A stretch of 64,000 bases of DNA from Rhizobium sp. CCGE 510 (GCF_000292525.1 NZ_AEYF01000045.1:124001-188000), one strand, 5' to 3'. Counted from the first letter of the stretch, positions 48,648-57,975 are shown. Program-made: numbers and translations. The notes: a model not told the origin generated them from the letters alone.

Positions 48648-51038
48648 GTGGTGTTCAGGGGTCTAGGCTTGCATATCGTTGTTCCTTCCAGCTCCAATAC
48701 GTTTCAGCAATCCTGGATCGCCTCGGGAAGAATTCTCTTTCTGATCGCCGTTAGCGGCCTTGGAGCGATTGGACTTGTCGTGCTTTCGGCGCTGTGGGCA
48801 GGAACCGAGAGTGACGCTGCCGCCCTTGATCGCCAACGCCAGCTTGTGAATGCGCGTCTGCGTGAACAGGTCGATCAGGTCGCGCATGTCATCGGCCAGT
48901 TCGGCAACGGCTACCTCACGCGTGTTTATCCTGCCGCCCGATCAACCGGAGGCTCCTCAAGCCTCGAGGCAGTGCTGACGGCGGCGGCCGGAAGCGCGAT
49001 CAGCCAGACCGCAATGTCCGCCTTCGGCTACGACCAGGCTTTCGTCGTCGACGAGAAGGCTCAACTGCTCATGCTGGCGGACGCCCAGACGGAAAAACGT
49101 TACCGCTGGATGAAGCCTCTGTTTTTGCCTCTCCTTCAGGATGCCCGCCTTGGGGTCAGACAAGGGACGTATTCCGAACGAACGCCTTCCTCGATGGAAA
49201 GCCGCCTTGCGAGTGCCGCCCGCTCCAACCGTGCCTTGGCCAACCTGATGCGGCTGGAAGGCCGGCCGACGATCGTCGGCGTCGTCGCCATCAACGAGGC
49301 CGACCAGGGACAGCAACAGCCGACGCGGCAATTCCTGATCGTCGTTCGGTTTATCGATGGTGCGGCGCTGGACGAATTGAGCCGGCAGCAGGGGCTCAAC
49401 GGCGCGCGCTTCGCGCGCACCGCCGATGCAGACGAGAACGAGGTTGCGTTTCAGATCGACGCCACGGCAAATGGCGAACCGATCGGCTTCATCGTCTGGC
49501 GGCCCGATCTTCCAGGTTCGAGGGTGATCGGCCGCTTGATGCCGGCGCTTTCGATTGCCGCCCTGGTGATCGCCATCCTGTTCTCGGTCCTGTTGGTGCG
49601 CCTGCGAGGCAGTCTCGGCGAATTGAAGAAAAGCGAGCTGCATGCACGGCAGCTTGCCCTGCATGATGTGCTGACCGACCTTCCCAATCGCGCCTTGTTC
49701 GCGATCCGGTTCGACGAGTGTCTGGCCGAGACAAAAAATTCAGCCGAGCGCTCGGCAGTTGCGCTTCTCGACCTCGACCGCTTCAAAGCGGTGAACGACA
49801 CGTTCGGCCATGCGGCCGGCGATGAACTCATCAGGATGGCTGCGGAGCGGATCCGCTCCATACTGCGCCCAGGCGACACGCTTGCCCGGCTCGGAGGGGA
49901 CGAATTTGCCCTGCTGCTCCGCGACATCAAAGACCATGATCAAGTTTTGCCGGCAATCTGCGAAGCGATCGTTGCCGAACTTGGCAAACCCTTCCCGCTC
50001 TTGCGGGGCGAGGCGGTCGCCCGCGTCGGCGGTTCGATCGGTATAACGGTCGTGCCGGATGCCGGCCGGAATGCCGACGACATCATGCGCTACGCCGACG
50101 TCGCGCTTTACGAGGCCAAGATGGGCGGGAGAGGTCAATGGCGGTTCTATTCGCCTTCCATGGACGGCGGCAGGAATGCGCGCGACATTCTCAAGAACGA
50201 GTTGCGGGACGTTCTGGCCAAAAGCATGGCCTCGTCCGCCGACGGTCTACGCTCAGATCCGGCTGCGAACAGGCCGGACTTCGGATCGCTCGAGGTCTAT
50301 TACCAAACCGTGCATCGTGCCGAGGGCGGATACTCGGCGTCGGGCGCGGAGGCTCTGGTGCGCTGGCGTCACAGCCAGCGCGGACTGTTGGCGCCTGTCA
50401 GCTTCATCCCTGTCGCCGAGGAGGGCGGTCTCATCGATGCGCTCGGCTTCTGGGTGCTGCGCGAAGCCTGCCGAGCCGCCTGCAAATGGCCTGAAGATAC
50501 GTTCGTTGCCGTCAACGTATCTCCCGCCCAGTTGAGAAGACCGAATTTTGCCGAGGAAGTCTTCGCCGTGCTTGAGGAGAGCGGCCTGCCGCCATCCCGG
50601 CTCGAACTCGAGCTCACCGAATCTTCGCTGATTGAGGATAACTCGGACGTCTATTCGGTGCTGAAGTCGCTGCGCAGCCGGGGCATCCAGATTTCGCTCG
50701 ACGATTTCGGAACCGGCTTTTCATGCCTCAGCCACCTGATGCGCTTCGACATCGACCGCATCAAGATCGATCGCTCCTTCGTCTCGCTGCTCGGCACGAA
50801 AGCCAACGGGGCAGCGATCATCGGTGCCATCGTCGCGCTCAGCCGCAACCTCGGGATCTCGACGACGGCGGAAGGGGTTGAAACCGAATATCAACGCGAC
50901 TTTCTGGCCGCCCTCGGCTGCACCGACCTCCAAGGCTACTTCTTCTCCAAACCCGTTCCTCTTCGCGAACTCGATTGTTTCCAGCAAGCTGAGAGCGCCG
51001 CTGGATTGCTGACGATCGCTCGAGGCGCCGTCGGCTGA
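48648..51038 (+). CDS. Membrane-bound GGDEF-EAL protein with periplasmic CHASE4-like sensor
   Basis: A 796-residue protein. TM1 is about residues 28-52, a periplasmic sensor of about 240 residues follows (CHASE4-like, with FGYDQAFVVDEKAQLLMLA), and TM2 is about 295-318. The GGDEF domain has an intact GGDEF at 416-420 and an RPGD inhibitory site at 407-410. The EAL domain starts near GAEALVRW (EAL at 567-569) and keeps NVSPAQL, ELTESSLIE, DDFGTGFSCL, KIDRSFV, AEGVET and LQGYFFSKP. Both synthesis and hydrolysis of c-di-GMP are chemically possible. The GTG at 48648 is the first start and has no clear ribosome site, so a slightly later start is possible. It is divergent from an orphan binding protein. 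Confidence 0.88.
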   Translation: MVFRGLGLHIVVPSSSNTFQQSWIASGRILFLIAVSGLGAIGLVVLSALWAGTESDAAALDRQRQLVNARLREQVDQVAHVIGQFGNGYLTRVYPAARSTGGSSSLEAVLTAAAGSAISQTAMSAFGYDQAFVVDEKAQLLMLADAQTEKRYRWMKPLFLPLLQDARLGVRQGTYSERTPSSMESRLASAARSNRALANLMRLEGRPTIVGVVAINEADQGQQQPTRQFLIVVRFIDGAALDELSRQQGLNGARFARTADADENEVAFQIDATANGEPIGFIVWRPDLPGSRVIGRLMPALSIAALVIAILFSVLLVRLRGSLGELKKSELHARQLALHDVLTDLPNRALFAIRFDECLAETKNSAERSAVALLDLDRFKAVNDTFGHAAGDELIRMAAERIRSILRPGDTLARLGGDEFALLLRDIKDHDQVLPAICEAIVAELGKPFPLLRGEAVARVGGSIGITVVPDAGRNADDIMRYADVALYEAKMGGRGQWRFYSPSMDGGRNARDILKNELRDVLAKSMASSADGLRSDPAANRPDFGSLEVYYQTVHRAEGGYSASGAEALVRWRHSQRGLLAPVSFIPVAEEGGLIDALGFWVLREACRAACKWPEDTFVAVNVSPAQLRRPNFAEEVFAVLEESGLPPSRLELELTESSLIEDNSDVYSVLKSLRSRGIQISLDDFGTGFSCLSHLMRFDIDRIKIDRSFVSLLGTKANGAAIIGAIVALSRNLGISTTAEGVETEYQRDFLAALGCTDLQGYFFSKPVPLRELDCFQQAESAAGLLTIARGAVG

Positions 51039-51113
51039 AAGCCTGATGTCATCCGCCGGTCACCGGAACTTTCGCCGCAGGCGGAGGTTGACGCCCGGAG
51101 AACGGAGGATGTG

Positions 51114-51698
51114 ATGGGCGAGATCGGGGAGTGGCGGCACCTTTGCGTCGACATGCAGCGGATGTTTGCCGAAGACACGCCGTGGCACGTTCCCTGGATG
51201 GCGCGGGTCTCTCCGCAGATCGAAGAGCTGGCCGGGCGGCACCCGTCCCGAACGATCTTTACCCGCTTCGTGCCACCCGAACATGCCGACGACATGCCGG
51301 GAAAATGGCGGGATTATTACCGGAAATGGTGGATGATGACGGGCGAACATCTTCCGCGCGGCTTCATCGATCTCGCCCCATCGCTGGCATCGCTGGTTCC
51401 GCCGGCAAAGCACTTCGACAAACGCACCTATTCGCCTTGGATTGACGGCCGCCTTCATTCGATCCTTCAATCGGAGCGGGTCGATACGCTTGTGATCACA
51501 GGCGGTGAAACGGATGTCTGCGTGCTTGCCACGACGCTCGGCGCGATTGATCTCGCCTATCGGGTCATCGTGCTGAAAGACGCCGTCTGCAGCGGCGCCG
51601 ACGATACGCATGACGCCTCACTGGAACTTCTGCACGATCGGTTTTCCGTACAGCTCGAACTCATGGAAACCGAAGAGTTTTTGAGCGGGGTTATCTAG
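51114..51698 (+). CDS. Isochorismatase-family cysteine hydrolase
   Basis: A 194-residue enzyme (ATG at 51114, GGAGG five bases upstream) of the isochorismatase-like hydrolase fold. The likely triad is Asp in LCVDMQRMFAE, Lys in PPAKHFDKRTYS, and Cys in GGETDVCVLATTLGAIDLAY. Such enzymes hydrolyse amides, ureides or vinyl ethers (nicotinamidase, RutB, biuret hydrolase). It begins 75 bp after the GGDEF-EAL gene and faces the agmatinase-type gene tail to tail. The substrate is unknown; nitrogen release fits the neighbours. Confidence 0.82.
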   Translation: MGEIGEWRHLCVDMQRMFAEDTPWHVPWMARVSPQIEELAGRHPSRTIFTRFVPPEHADDMPGKWRDYYRKWWMMTGEHLPRGFIDLAPSLASLVPPAKHFDKRTYSPWIDGRLHSILQSERVDTLVITGGETDVCVLATTLGAIDLAYRVIVLKDAVCSGADDTHDASLELLHDRFSVQLELMETEEFLSGVI

Positions 51699-51707
51699 AG
51701 CTAGTGT

Positions 51708-51743
51708 GGCGATGCAGCCTTCGCAGCAATACTGCTCATCGCC
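51708..51743. terminator. Hairpin between convergent genes
   Basis: GGCGATG (51708-51714) pairs with CATCGCC (51737-51743), with an inner GCAG/CTGC pairing. It fills the 78-bp gap between two convergent genes, and no T-run follows. Confidence 0.4.
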
Positions 51744-51776
51744 GCGAATGACATGGAGATGACCGAGAGGTCGGCC

Positions 51777-52838
51777 TTAGCGCTTGCCGATCGATGTACT
51801 AAACACCATCAGGCTCAGGATCTCAAAGAGCACCTGTGCTGCAGCGTGCGCTGTGTTGGTCGTTGCGTCATATTGCGGGGCAACTTCGACGACGTCACCG
51901 CCCACCAGGTTTATCCCTTTCAGCCCGCGTATCAGTTCAAGGGCTTCACGCGTGGTCAATCCACCGACCTCGGGCGTGCCAGTGCCGGGCGCAAAGCTCG
52001 GATCGAGGCTGTCGACATCGAAGGAAAGATAGGTAGGGCCGTCGCCGACGATGGATTTTGCCTTGGCAACGACGGCCGCAATCCCCATTCCGCTGATGTC
52101 CTCTGCGTGGATCACGGTCATCCCCGACGCATAGGAGAATTCCCACAAATATTCCGCTGAACCACGGATTCCAATCTGGATCGTCCGTGTCGGATCGAGC
52201 ACGCCGTCCAGCACCGCATTGCGGAACGGCCCGCCGTGATGAAACTTCGTCTGATCGAAGGCACCGCTTGTATCGCAATGGGCATCAATATGAATGAGGC
52301 CGACCGGTTGCTGCCGACCGATGGCCTTCAAAATCGGGTGGCTGATGGAATGATCGCCTCCGACGGAAAGCGGGGCAACGCCGGCATCGACGATCTGGCC
52401 GACGCGCTTTTCGATGTCGTCATGGCTGAGCTCCAGCCGGTAGCGGCTTTGGAACGATATGTCGCCGATATCGGCGACCCGAAGATCGAAGACCGGCGCC
52501 GTTGCGAGAACGTGATTATAGGGGCCGATCCTTTCGATGGCGCGAAGTGCTCGCGGCCCGAAACGCGAGCCTGGGCGATTGGTGACGCCAAGATCCATGG
52601 GGATACCGGTAATCGCAACCTGGAGATTGCCGAAATCCGGATCATCGGCTTCAACCTGCATGTAGGGTGCGCTGAGGAAGGTCGGCACTCCGGCATAGGG
52701 CGCCAGTCTCGTGCCGCTCTTGGAGATGATCTTCTCCGCCACTTTGCGAAACTTCTCATCGAATATCTCGCCGCCATTGGCATCTGCAAATTCTGCGCGC
52801 AGCTGTTCCAGCCGCATTTTGTCCCACATCATGCGCAT
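51777..52838 (-). CDS. Agmatinase-type ureohydrolase
   Basis: The 353-residue product (ATG at 52838) is an arginase/agmatinase family enzyme. The manganese ligands are visible in VGGDHSISHP, IHIDAHCDTSGAF and SFDVDSLDPSFAPGTGTPEVGG. Length and the N-terminal stretch YAGVPTFLSAPYMQVEADD favour the agmatinase/guanidinobutyrase/guanidinopropionase group over arginase. It releases urea from a guanidino compound. It is divergent from an aminotransferase gene with 90 bp between, so the two may share control and act on the same nitrogen compound. The upstream frame extension to 53321 overlaps that aminotransferase and is rejected. Confidence 0.87.
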   Translation of the reverse strand: MRMMWDKMRLEQLRAEFADANGGEIFDEKFRKVAEKIISKSGTRLAPYAGVPTFLSAPYMQVEADDPDFGNLQVAITGIPMDLGVTNRPGSRFGPRALRAIERIGPYNHVLATAPVFDLRVADIGDISFQSRYRLELSHDDIEKRVGQIVDAGVAPLSVGGDHSISHPILKAIGRQQPVGLIHIDAHCDTSGAFDQTKFHHGGPFRNAVLDGVLDPTRTIQIGIRGSAEYLWEFSYASGMTVIHAEDISGMGIAAVVAKAKSIVGDGPTYLSFDVDSLDPSFAPGTGTPEVGGLTTREALELIRGLKGINLVGGDVVEVAPQYDATTNTAHAAAQVLFEILSLMVFSTSIGKR

Positions 52839-52928
52839 ATGTCTCCGCTTCAGGTCCGTCTCGTCAGACAAAGAGGTTGAGAAAACAATTGGTATCGTTG
52901 TAGCAATCGGTATCAAAGAGAAATCGAT

Positions 52929-54092
52929 ATGATCGCTGCAAAACCCAACTCGCTCGTTGCCCGCCTCTCTGCCCCGCCCATTCCTTCCGTCGCCGCCTGG
53001 AGCCGCGAATACAAAGGAGAAAAAGGGCCGCTCATCGATCTGTCGCAAGCCGTGCCCGGCTATCCCGCGCATCCGGAGATGCTTCGGCTTCTTGCTGAGG
53101 CGGCCGGACAACAGGCGATGACGGGATACGGGCCGATCGAGGGCGAACCTCTGTTGCGCAAGACCTACGCGGCTCACGTTGCCGAGCTTTACGGCGCCGA
53201 CCTTTCCGCCAGTAATATCCACATTACCGCCGGCTGCAATCAGGCGTTCATGTGCGCAGCGATCGCGCTTGCGGGCGCCGGCGATACCGTAGCCCTGACC
53301 AACCCCTTCTATTTCAATCACGATACGACGCTGTCGATGCTGGGGATCGGGCGTCGATTGGTCGATTGCGACCCGGCCAGCGGCTTTCTTCCCGATCCGG
53401 GTTCAGCCGAGGCGGCCCTTGCGGCTGGCGCGAAGATGCTTGCCGTCGTGACACCCAACAATCCCACAGGAGCCGTGTATCCGCCAAGCCTGCTTCACGA
53501 GCTTTTTGTGCTTTGCCGGAAATATGGCGCCTGGTTGATCCTCGATGAAACCTATCGCGATTTCCTTGGCGAGGATGACGGACGGCCACACTCTCTTCTC
53601 TCCGAGCCGGGCTGGGAGGACACGCTCGTTCTTCTCTACAGCTTTTCGAAATCCTTCTGCATTCCCGGTCATCGACTGGGTGCAATCACGGCGGGCCCCA
53701 AACTCATCGCCGAAATCGCCAAGGTGATGGACAATATGCAAATCTGCGCGCCGCGTTCGGCTCAGATCGCCGTTGCATCGGCGATCCCCGCACTCGCCGA
53801 GTGGCGAGCCGGCAACCGGCTGGAGATTGCTCGCCGGGCGGACGCTTTGAGGCAGGTCTTTTCCGGGCTGGCGGATTGGAAGATCGGAGCGATCGGAGCC
53901 TATTTCGCCTTTGTCCGCCATCCCCACGCCGATCGATCGTCTTCCGAGGTTGCCGAAAAACTCGCCAAGGAATCCGGCATTGTCTGTTTGCCCGGAGCCT
54001 ATTTCGGGGAAGGGCAGGAGCGCTACCTCAGACTTGCCTTTGCCAATGCGGGTGTCGCTTCGATAGGGCTATTGTCCGAGCGCCTTCGCTAG
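52929..54092 (+). CDS. Class I/II pyridoxal-phosphate aminotransferase
   Basis: A 387-residue fold-type I aminotransferase. It shows LIDLSQAVPGYPAHPEML, GYGPIEGEPLLRKTYAAHV, ITAGCNQAFMCAAIALAG, VVTPNNPTGAVYPP, WLILDETYRDF and the PLP lysine in YSFSKSFCIPGHRLGAI; the C-terminal Arg for the substrate carboxylate lies in ERYLRLAFAN. It transfers an amino group between an amino acid and a keto acid. It is divergent from the agmatinase-type gene, and its last 24 bases overlap the end of the flavin reductase gene. The specific donor cannot be read from the sequence. Confidence 0.87.
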   Translation: MIAAKPNSLVARLSAPPIPSVAAWSREYKGEKGPLIDLSQAVPGYPAHPEMLRLLAEAAGQQAMTGYGPIEGEPLLRKTYAAHVAELYGADLSASNIHITAGCNQAFMCAAIALAGAGDTVALTNPFYFNHDTTLSMLGIGRRLVDCDPASGFLPDPGSAEAALAAGAKMLAVVTPNNPTGAVYPPSLLHELFVLCRKYGAWLILDETYRDFLGEDDGRPHSLLSEPGWEDTLVLLYSFSKSFCIPGHRLGAITAGPKLIAEIAKVMDNMQICAPRSAQIAVASAIPALAEWRAGNRLEIARRADALRQVFSGLADWKIGAIGAYFAFVRHPHADRSSSEVAEKLAKESGIVCLPGAYFGEGQERYLRLAFANAGVASIGLLSERLR

Positions 54093-54608
54093 ACCATTTT
54101 GATCAACCTCCGCCGGAAGTTCATGATAGCCGCCGCGCCAATATAGCAACGGCCCTATGCCCTGCCGGATTTCCATCGCGCAGACATGTCCGACCAAAAC
54201 GGCATGGGAATTGTAGTGAAATGCGGTTTCGAGCTTGCAGTCCAGGACCGTCAGGGCATTTTCAAGGACCGCCGCGCCGGTCTTGAGGCGATACCATCCG
54301 GCGTTGCCGTAGCGTTCGGCGCCCTTTCTCCCGTCAAGACCGGCAAAGGATTGCGCCACCTGCTCCTGGTCGGCGGCGAGCACGTTGACGCAGAAGCAGC
54401 CGTACCGCTGCAGCGCCGGCCATGAGGAAGACGCTCGGTTGACGCTGACGATGACGGACGGCAACTCCGCCGAAAGGGAGGAGACCGACGTTGCCGTGAA
54501 GCCGGTGCGGTGTTGCCCGTCGCCGACCGTAATCACGCTGACGGCACCCGCCAGATGACGCATCGAAAGCTTGAAGTCTGCTTCGCTTATCAAAGCCTCG
54601 GCACTCAT
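54069..54608 (-). CDS. Flavin reductase family protein (RutF/HpaC-like)
   Basis: A 179-residue flavin reductase. The family pattern is MRHLAGAVSVITVGDG, RTGFTATSVSSLSAELPSVIVSVNRASSSWP, FCVNVLAADQEQVAQSFAG and LLYWRGGYHELP. It reduces FMN with NAD(P)H and passes it to a monooxygenase. Its ATG overlaps the stop of the monooxygenase gene (ATGA), so the two subunits are made together. The similarity to RutF is of family level only. Its 3' end overlaps the convergent aminotransferase gene. Confidence 0.88.
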   Translation of the reverse strand: MSAEALISEADFKLSMRHLAGAVSVITVGDGQHRTGFTATSVSSLSAELPSVIVSVNRASSSWPALQRYGCFCVNVLAADQEQVAQSFAGLDGRKGAERYGNAGWYRLKTGAAVLENALTVLDCKLETAFHYNSHAVLVGHVCAMEIRQGIGPLLYWRGGYHELPAEVDQNGLAKALGQ

Positions 54609-55960
54609 CGGGCTGGCGCCTGCGTTTTGGCAAAGCGGTTTACAGGCATTGAAAGACCGAGGTTTTCACGCAAGGTTTTGCCCTCGTATTCCTCACGGAA
54701 CAGCCCGCGGCGCCGAAGCTCGGGCAGGACCAACCGCACGAAGTCGTCGAGACTCGACGGCAAGGTGGGAAACATCAGGATGAAGCCGTCGGCGGCGCGC
54801 GTCTCGAACCATTCCTCCATGAAGTCGGCAATCTGGGCCGGCGTGCCTGTCATGCCATTTCCGGTATGCTTCTCGGCATAGTGCCGGATGAGTTCGCCGA
54901 CGGTGCGGCCGCTTCTGACGAAGTCAACCAGCTCGTCGAACAGCGCGCGTGATCCCTTCGGCGCCGCCGGCAGCCGATCCATGGGGAAGGGCTTGTCGAG
55001 AGCGACGTCGCGCAGGTCCGCCTCGAGGAATTCGGAGAGCATCAGCCGACCGACATCCGGATGCATCTTATCGATCAGATAATCCACCTTCGCCTTTGCC
55101 TCGGCTTCGGTTTCACCGACGTTGATCACGATGCCCGGCATGATTTTCAGGTCGTCCGGATCGCGCCCATGGGCCGGCATCCGGCGCTTGACGTTTTCGT
55201 AAAAGGCCCGGTTGCGGTCGATATTCGATGCGAGGCTGAAAACGATCTCCGCCGTGCGTGCCGCCATGTCCATTCCGGGTTCCGAGCCGCCCGCCTGGGC
55301 GATGACCGGGCGGCCCTGGGGCGTTCGCGCAATGTTGAGCGGCCCGCGAACCTGGAAGTGCTTGCCTTTGTGATTGAGCGTGTGGTGCTTGTCCTTGTCA
55401 TAGTAGACACCGGTTTCGCGGTCGAGAAGCAGCGCGCCTTCCTCGAAGCTGTCCCAGAGGCCGAACACGACATCGACGAACTCGTTGCCGCGCTCGTAAC
55501 GCAACGGATGCGGGTCGAGCCCTTCGCGATTGAAGTTGTAGCCGGTTTCGTCGTGATCGGAGGTTACGACGTTCCAGCAGACGCGCCCCTTGCTCAGATG
55601 GTCGATCGAGGCGAACAGGCGCGCGACATTGTATGGCTCGTAATAACTCGTCGACACCGTCGCCACGAGACCGAGATCGTTGGTGGTGACCGCGAGAGCC
55701 GAAAGCAGCGAGAGGGGTTCGAAGCGGTTCATCTTGGTCGGAATGCGGGCAAGCGCACTGGGATCGCCGACGGCGGCGGCGGGAGAATCCGCCATGAACA
55801 TGAAATCGAATTTGGCCGCCTCGGATCGTTTGGCGACAGCGAGCAGATGAGCGAAGTCGTTGGCGCCGTTGACGTCGCTTGTCGGATGCAGCCAAGAGGC
55901 AGGATGAAAGCCGAACGTATAGACGAAAGTCCCGAGTTTCATCTTGTCGGTTCGCGCCAT
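54605..55960 (-). CDS. NtaA/SnaA/DszA-type flavin-dependent monooxygenase
   Basis: A 451-residue luciferase-like monooxygenase (ATG at 55960, AGGAGAG upstream), related to the 455-residue protein at 7998. It shows KLGTFVYTFGFHPASWLHP, AKFDFMFMADSPAAAVG, DHLSKGRVCWNVVTSDHDETG and GRPVIAQAGGSEPGMDMAARTAEIVF. It oxidises a small organic substrate with FMNH2 supplied by the coupled flavin reductase, a complete two-component system. No transporter is adjacent on this strand. Substrates of this group range from chelators to organosulfur compounds. Confidence 0.87.
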   Translation of the reverse strand: MARTDKMKLGTFVYTFGFHPASWLHPTSDVNGANDFAHLLAVAKRSEAAKFDFMFMADSPAAAVGDPSALARIPTKMNRFEPLSLLSALAVTTNDLGLVATVSTSYYEPYNVARLFASIDHLSKGRVCWNVVTSDHDETGYNFNREGLDPHPLRYERGNEFVDVVFGLWDSFEEGALLLDRETGVYYDKDKHHTLNHKGKHFQVRGPLNIARTPQGRPVIAQAGGSEPGMDMAARTAEIVFSLASNIDRNRAFYENVKRRMPAHGRDPDDLKIMPGIVINVGETEAEAKAKVDYLIDKMHPDVGRLMLSEFLEADLRDVALDKPFPMDRLPAAPKGSRALFDELVDFVRSGRTVGELIRHYAEKHTGNGMTGTPAQIADFMEEWFETRAADGFILMFPTLPSSLDDFVRLVLPELRRRGLFREEYEGKTLRENLGLSMPVNRFAKTQAPAR

Positions 55961-56073
55961 CGAGCTCTCCTGCTATGTCGGCCACGCCGCCAACGGTGGA
56001 GGGCGACTGCGCAAATTATCGCCAGGCTCAAATTTTCATCAATATCGCGTAGCTAGGTTCCGTTTTAGTTTTT

Positions 56074-57012
56074 CTAAAGTATCGGCTTAGGCGCGGACGC
56101 CAGGGCCTGCTGACGGGAAATAGCGACGACCCAATCGCGGAATTCGCGCCCGTGGGGCTTCTGCAAGGCCGCCCGATCCCAGGCGAGAAAATAGCTTTCG
56201 CGCAGTGCAATGCGCAGGTCGACGGGAATGACGAGCGTTTGCGCCTCGAGCTCATCTGATATCATCGACATTTGTGCGAGCGCGACGCCGCGCTTGTTGA
56301 CAGCAGCATCAATCGCACTGCTCGATAGGGTGAAGGAAAGGCCCGGCGTCGACGCATCGAAGGAGACCCCGGCCTTGGCGGCAAACTCCGCCCAGCTGGG
56401 ATAAGGGGTGAAGTGCCGCTCCCACTCGACATGAAGGAGAGGCTGTTCGAAGAGATCGCGAGCCGCATGCGCGCGATCCTGCATCAGCGCCGGCGAGCAG
56501 GCAGGCACCACCCAATCGCGGAACAGCTCGGTATAATGTTCGTGCTGCAGCACGTCCGACCCGTAGCTGACGCGGAAATCGACATCGTCGAAGCCGATCC
56601 GGGGCTCCTTGTCGCGTCCGATAATCCTCACTGGAACTTCGGGATGAAGCGCCTGCCAGTCGAAGATGCGCCTGCCGATCCATTTGTTGACGACGGAGGA
56701 AAGCGCACTGAGAACCAGCGCCGTCTCGTTGCGCGCCTTTTCCAACAATTGCTGGGCGAGCGCAAATTGCTCGAACCCCTTCGATATCTCCTGATGGTAG
56801 AGCCGGCCCCAGGCGGTCAGCTCGACGGTTCGCCCGCTACGCTCCAGAAGCGAAATTCCAAGAAAGCTTTCGATCTTGCGAATCTGCTGGCTGATGGCCC
56901 CCGGTGAAACCCTCAGCTCCAGTGCCGCGGCCGTCACGCCGCCGCAGCGCCCCACCGCCTCGAAGGCTTGCAAACTTTTCAGTGGGATCGCCTTGAGGCG
57001 CTCGTCGGTCAC
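56074..57012 (-). CDS. LysR-family regulator (GcvA-like)
   Basis: A 312-residue LysR regulator of the GcvA type. The HTH covers about 10-68 (LKSLQAFEAVGRCGGVTAAALELRVSPGAISQQI); the effector domain includes HPEVPVRIIGRD, FDDVDFRVSYG, the GcvA-like PLLHVEWERHFTPYPSW and AVNKRGVALAQMSMI. The start is GTG at 57012 with GAGAGG upstream. It lies 113 bp upstream of the monooxygenase-reductase operon on the same strand, which it may regulate, and 30 bp downstream of the HutC-type regulator gene. Confidence 0.86.
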   Translation of the reverse strand: MTDERLKAIPLKSLQAFEAVGRCGGVTAAALELRVSPGAISQQIRKIESFLGISLLERSGRTVELTAWGRLYHQEISKGFEQFALAQQLLEKARNETALVLSALSSVVNKWIGRRIFDWQALHPEVPVRIIGRDKEPRIGFDDVDFRVSYGSDVLQHEHYTELFRDWVVPACSPALMQDRAHAARDLFEQPLLHVEWERHFTPYPSWAEFAAKAGVSFDASTPGLSFTLSSSAIDAAVNKRGVALAQMSMISDELEAQTLVIPVDLRIALRESYFLAWDRAALQKPHGREFRDWVVAISRQQALASAPKPIL

Positions 57013-57042
57013 TTTCAGAACCTCTCGTGATTGGCGTCGAAC

Positions 57043-57750
57043 TCAATTTGCTGCCGGATGAAACGTCCCCGCAAACTGGAACCGGTCGCCTGGATGGGTA
57101 AACTCGACATATGTCACCGTGCGGCCGTTCTGCCAGGTCTGGCGGATGAGGCTAAGGCAGGCCTCGCCCCTCTTCGTCTGCAGGATTCGGGCCGTCACGG
57201 TATCGGCCGAGACGGCACGAATGACATGTTTGGCCTTGGACCAGGGCACCTGCTCAAGCAGCCATTTGCCGGGCGGAATTGAAGCAAAGCTCTCCTCTCT
57301 CGCCCGTGGGACAGCATCGAGCATGATGATCCGTCGCTCGATGGCATTCGGTCTGCCGTCGACGATATGCAGGCATTGAAGCCTGAGGACCTCTGCGTCG
57401 GCAGGCTCCGACAGCTGCTGCGCCTCCGCCTCTCCAAGGCGCTCGATCTTGCGGGCGAGGATTTCGAAGCGGTGCTCGTGCCCGGCCAGTTCCGCTTCGG
57501 TGCTGATATCCTGGATATCCATCACCGTGCGGTCGATCTGGGGCGATGCGACGAACGAACCGGTCTTGCGCCGTCTGACGATCATGCCACGCTCGGCCAG
57601 CGCCGACAGCGCCTTGCTGACCGTCATGCGCGAACACCGATATTCGGCCACCAGCTCGTGCTCGACGGGAATGCGGTCGCCGGGCCGCCAATCACCGCTG
57701 ATGATCTTCGTCTCGATATCCGTGAAAATCCGCTGATAAATCGACACCAA
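57043..57750 (-). CDS. GntR-family regulator, HutC subfamily
   Basis: A 235-residue regulator. The N-terminal winged HTH is at about 5-68 (IYQRIFTDIETKIISGDWRPGDRIP, SRMTVSKALSALAERGMIVRRRKTGSFVA), and a UTRA effector domain covers about 88-228 (VLRLQCLHIVDGRPNAIERRIIML, LLEQVPWSKAKHVIRAVSA). HutC proteins repress histidine or other amine catabolism. The start is TTG 57750 or GTG 57747. It is divergent from a polar amino acid importer, the probable target. Confidence 0.87.
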   Translation of the reverse strand: MVSIYQRIFTDIETKIISGDWRPGDRIPVEHELVAEYRCSRMTVSKALSALAERGMIVRRRKTGSFVASPQIDRTVMDIQDISTEAELAGHEHRFEILARKIERLGEAEAQQLSEPADAEVLRLQCLHIVDGRPNAIERRIIMLDAVPRAREESFASIPPGKWLLEQVPWSKAKHVIRAVSADTVTARILQTKRGEACLSLIRQTWQNGRTVTYVEFTHPGDRFQFAGTFHPAAN

Positions 57751-57868
57751 GCCCGCACCTCATTAGGCGTCAACGATCATGAATGCGGAACGGTCATGCC
57801 GGCGAGATCGCTGCCATCCGGCACAAATTTTGCGTTCCTCGTCTTTTACATTGACACTCTAGGCCAGC

Positions 57869-57886
57869 CTATATCTATTTGTATAG
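57869..57886. promoter_or_regulatory. Candidate HutC-type operator before the amino acid importer
   Basis: CTATATCTATTTGTATAG contains the inverted arms CTATA and TATAG in an AT-rich patch, downstream of a TTGACA at 57851-57856. It lies about 90 bp before the binding-protein start. An operator of the divergent HutC-type protein is a reasonable guess. Confidence 0.4.
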
Positions 57887-57975
57887 TCAAAAGCGGAGCA
57901 CAGAAGTCCGCGCAGAGGAAATCGAAGTCGGGAACCAAAACTCCTCCGCCGGGGGATAAAACTGGAGAGATGATC

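Noticed and set aside
54069..54608. Flavin reductase as dedicated partner of the SsuD-like enzyme at 6869
   Set aside because: It is translationally coupled to its own monooxygenase 46 kb away; sharing is possible but not supported by the sequence.
51114..55960. A Rut-type uracil degradation pathway (cysteine hydrolase, flavin reductase and LLM monooxygenase together)
   Set aside because: The monooxygenase is 451 residues and of the NtaA/DszA class, not the roughly 365-residue RutA, and RutC, RutD, RutE and RutG are absent.
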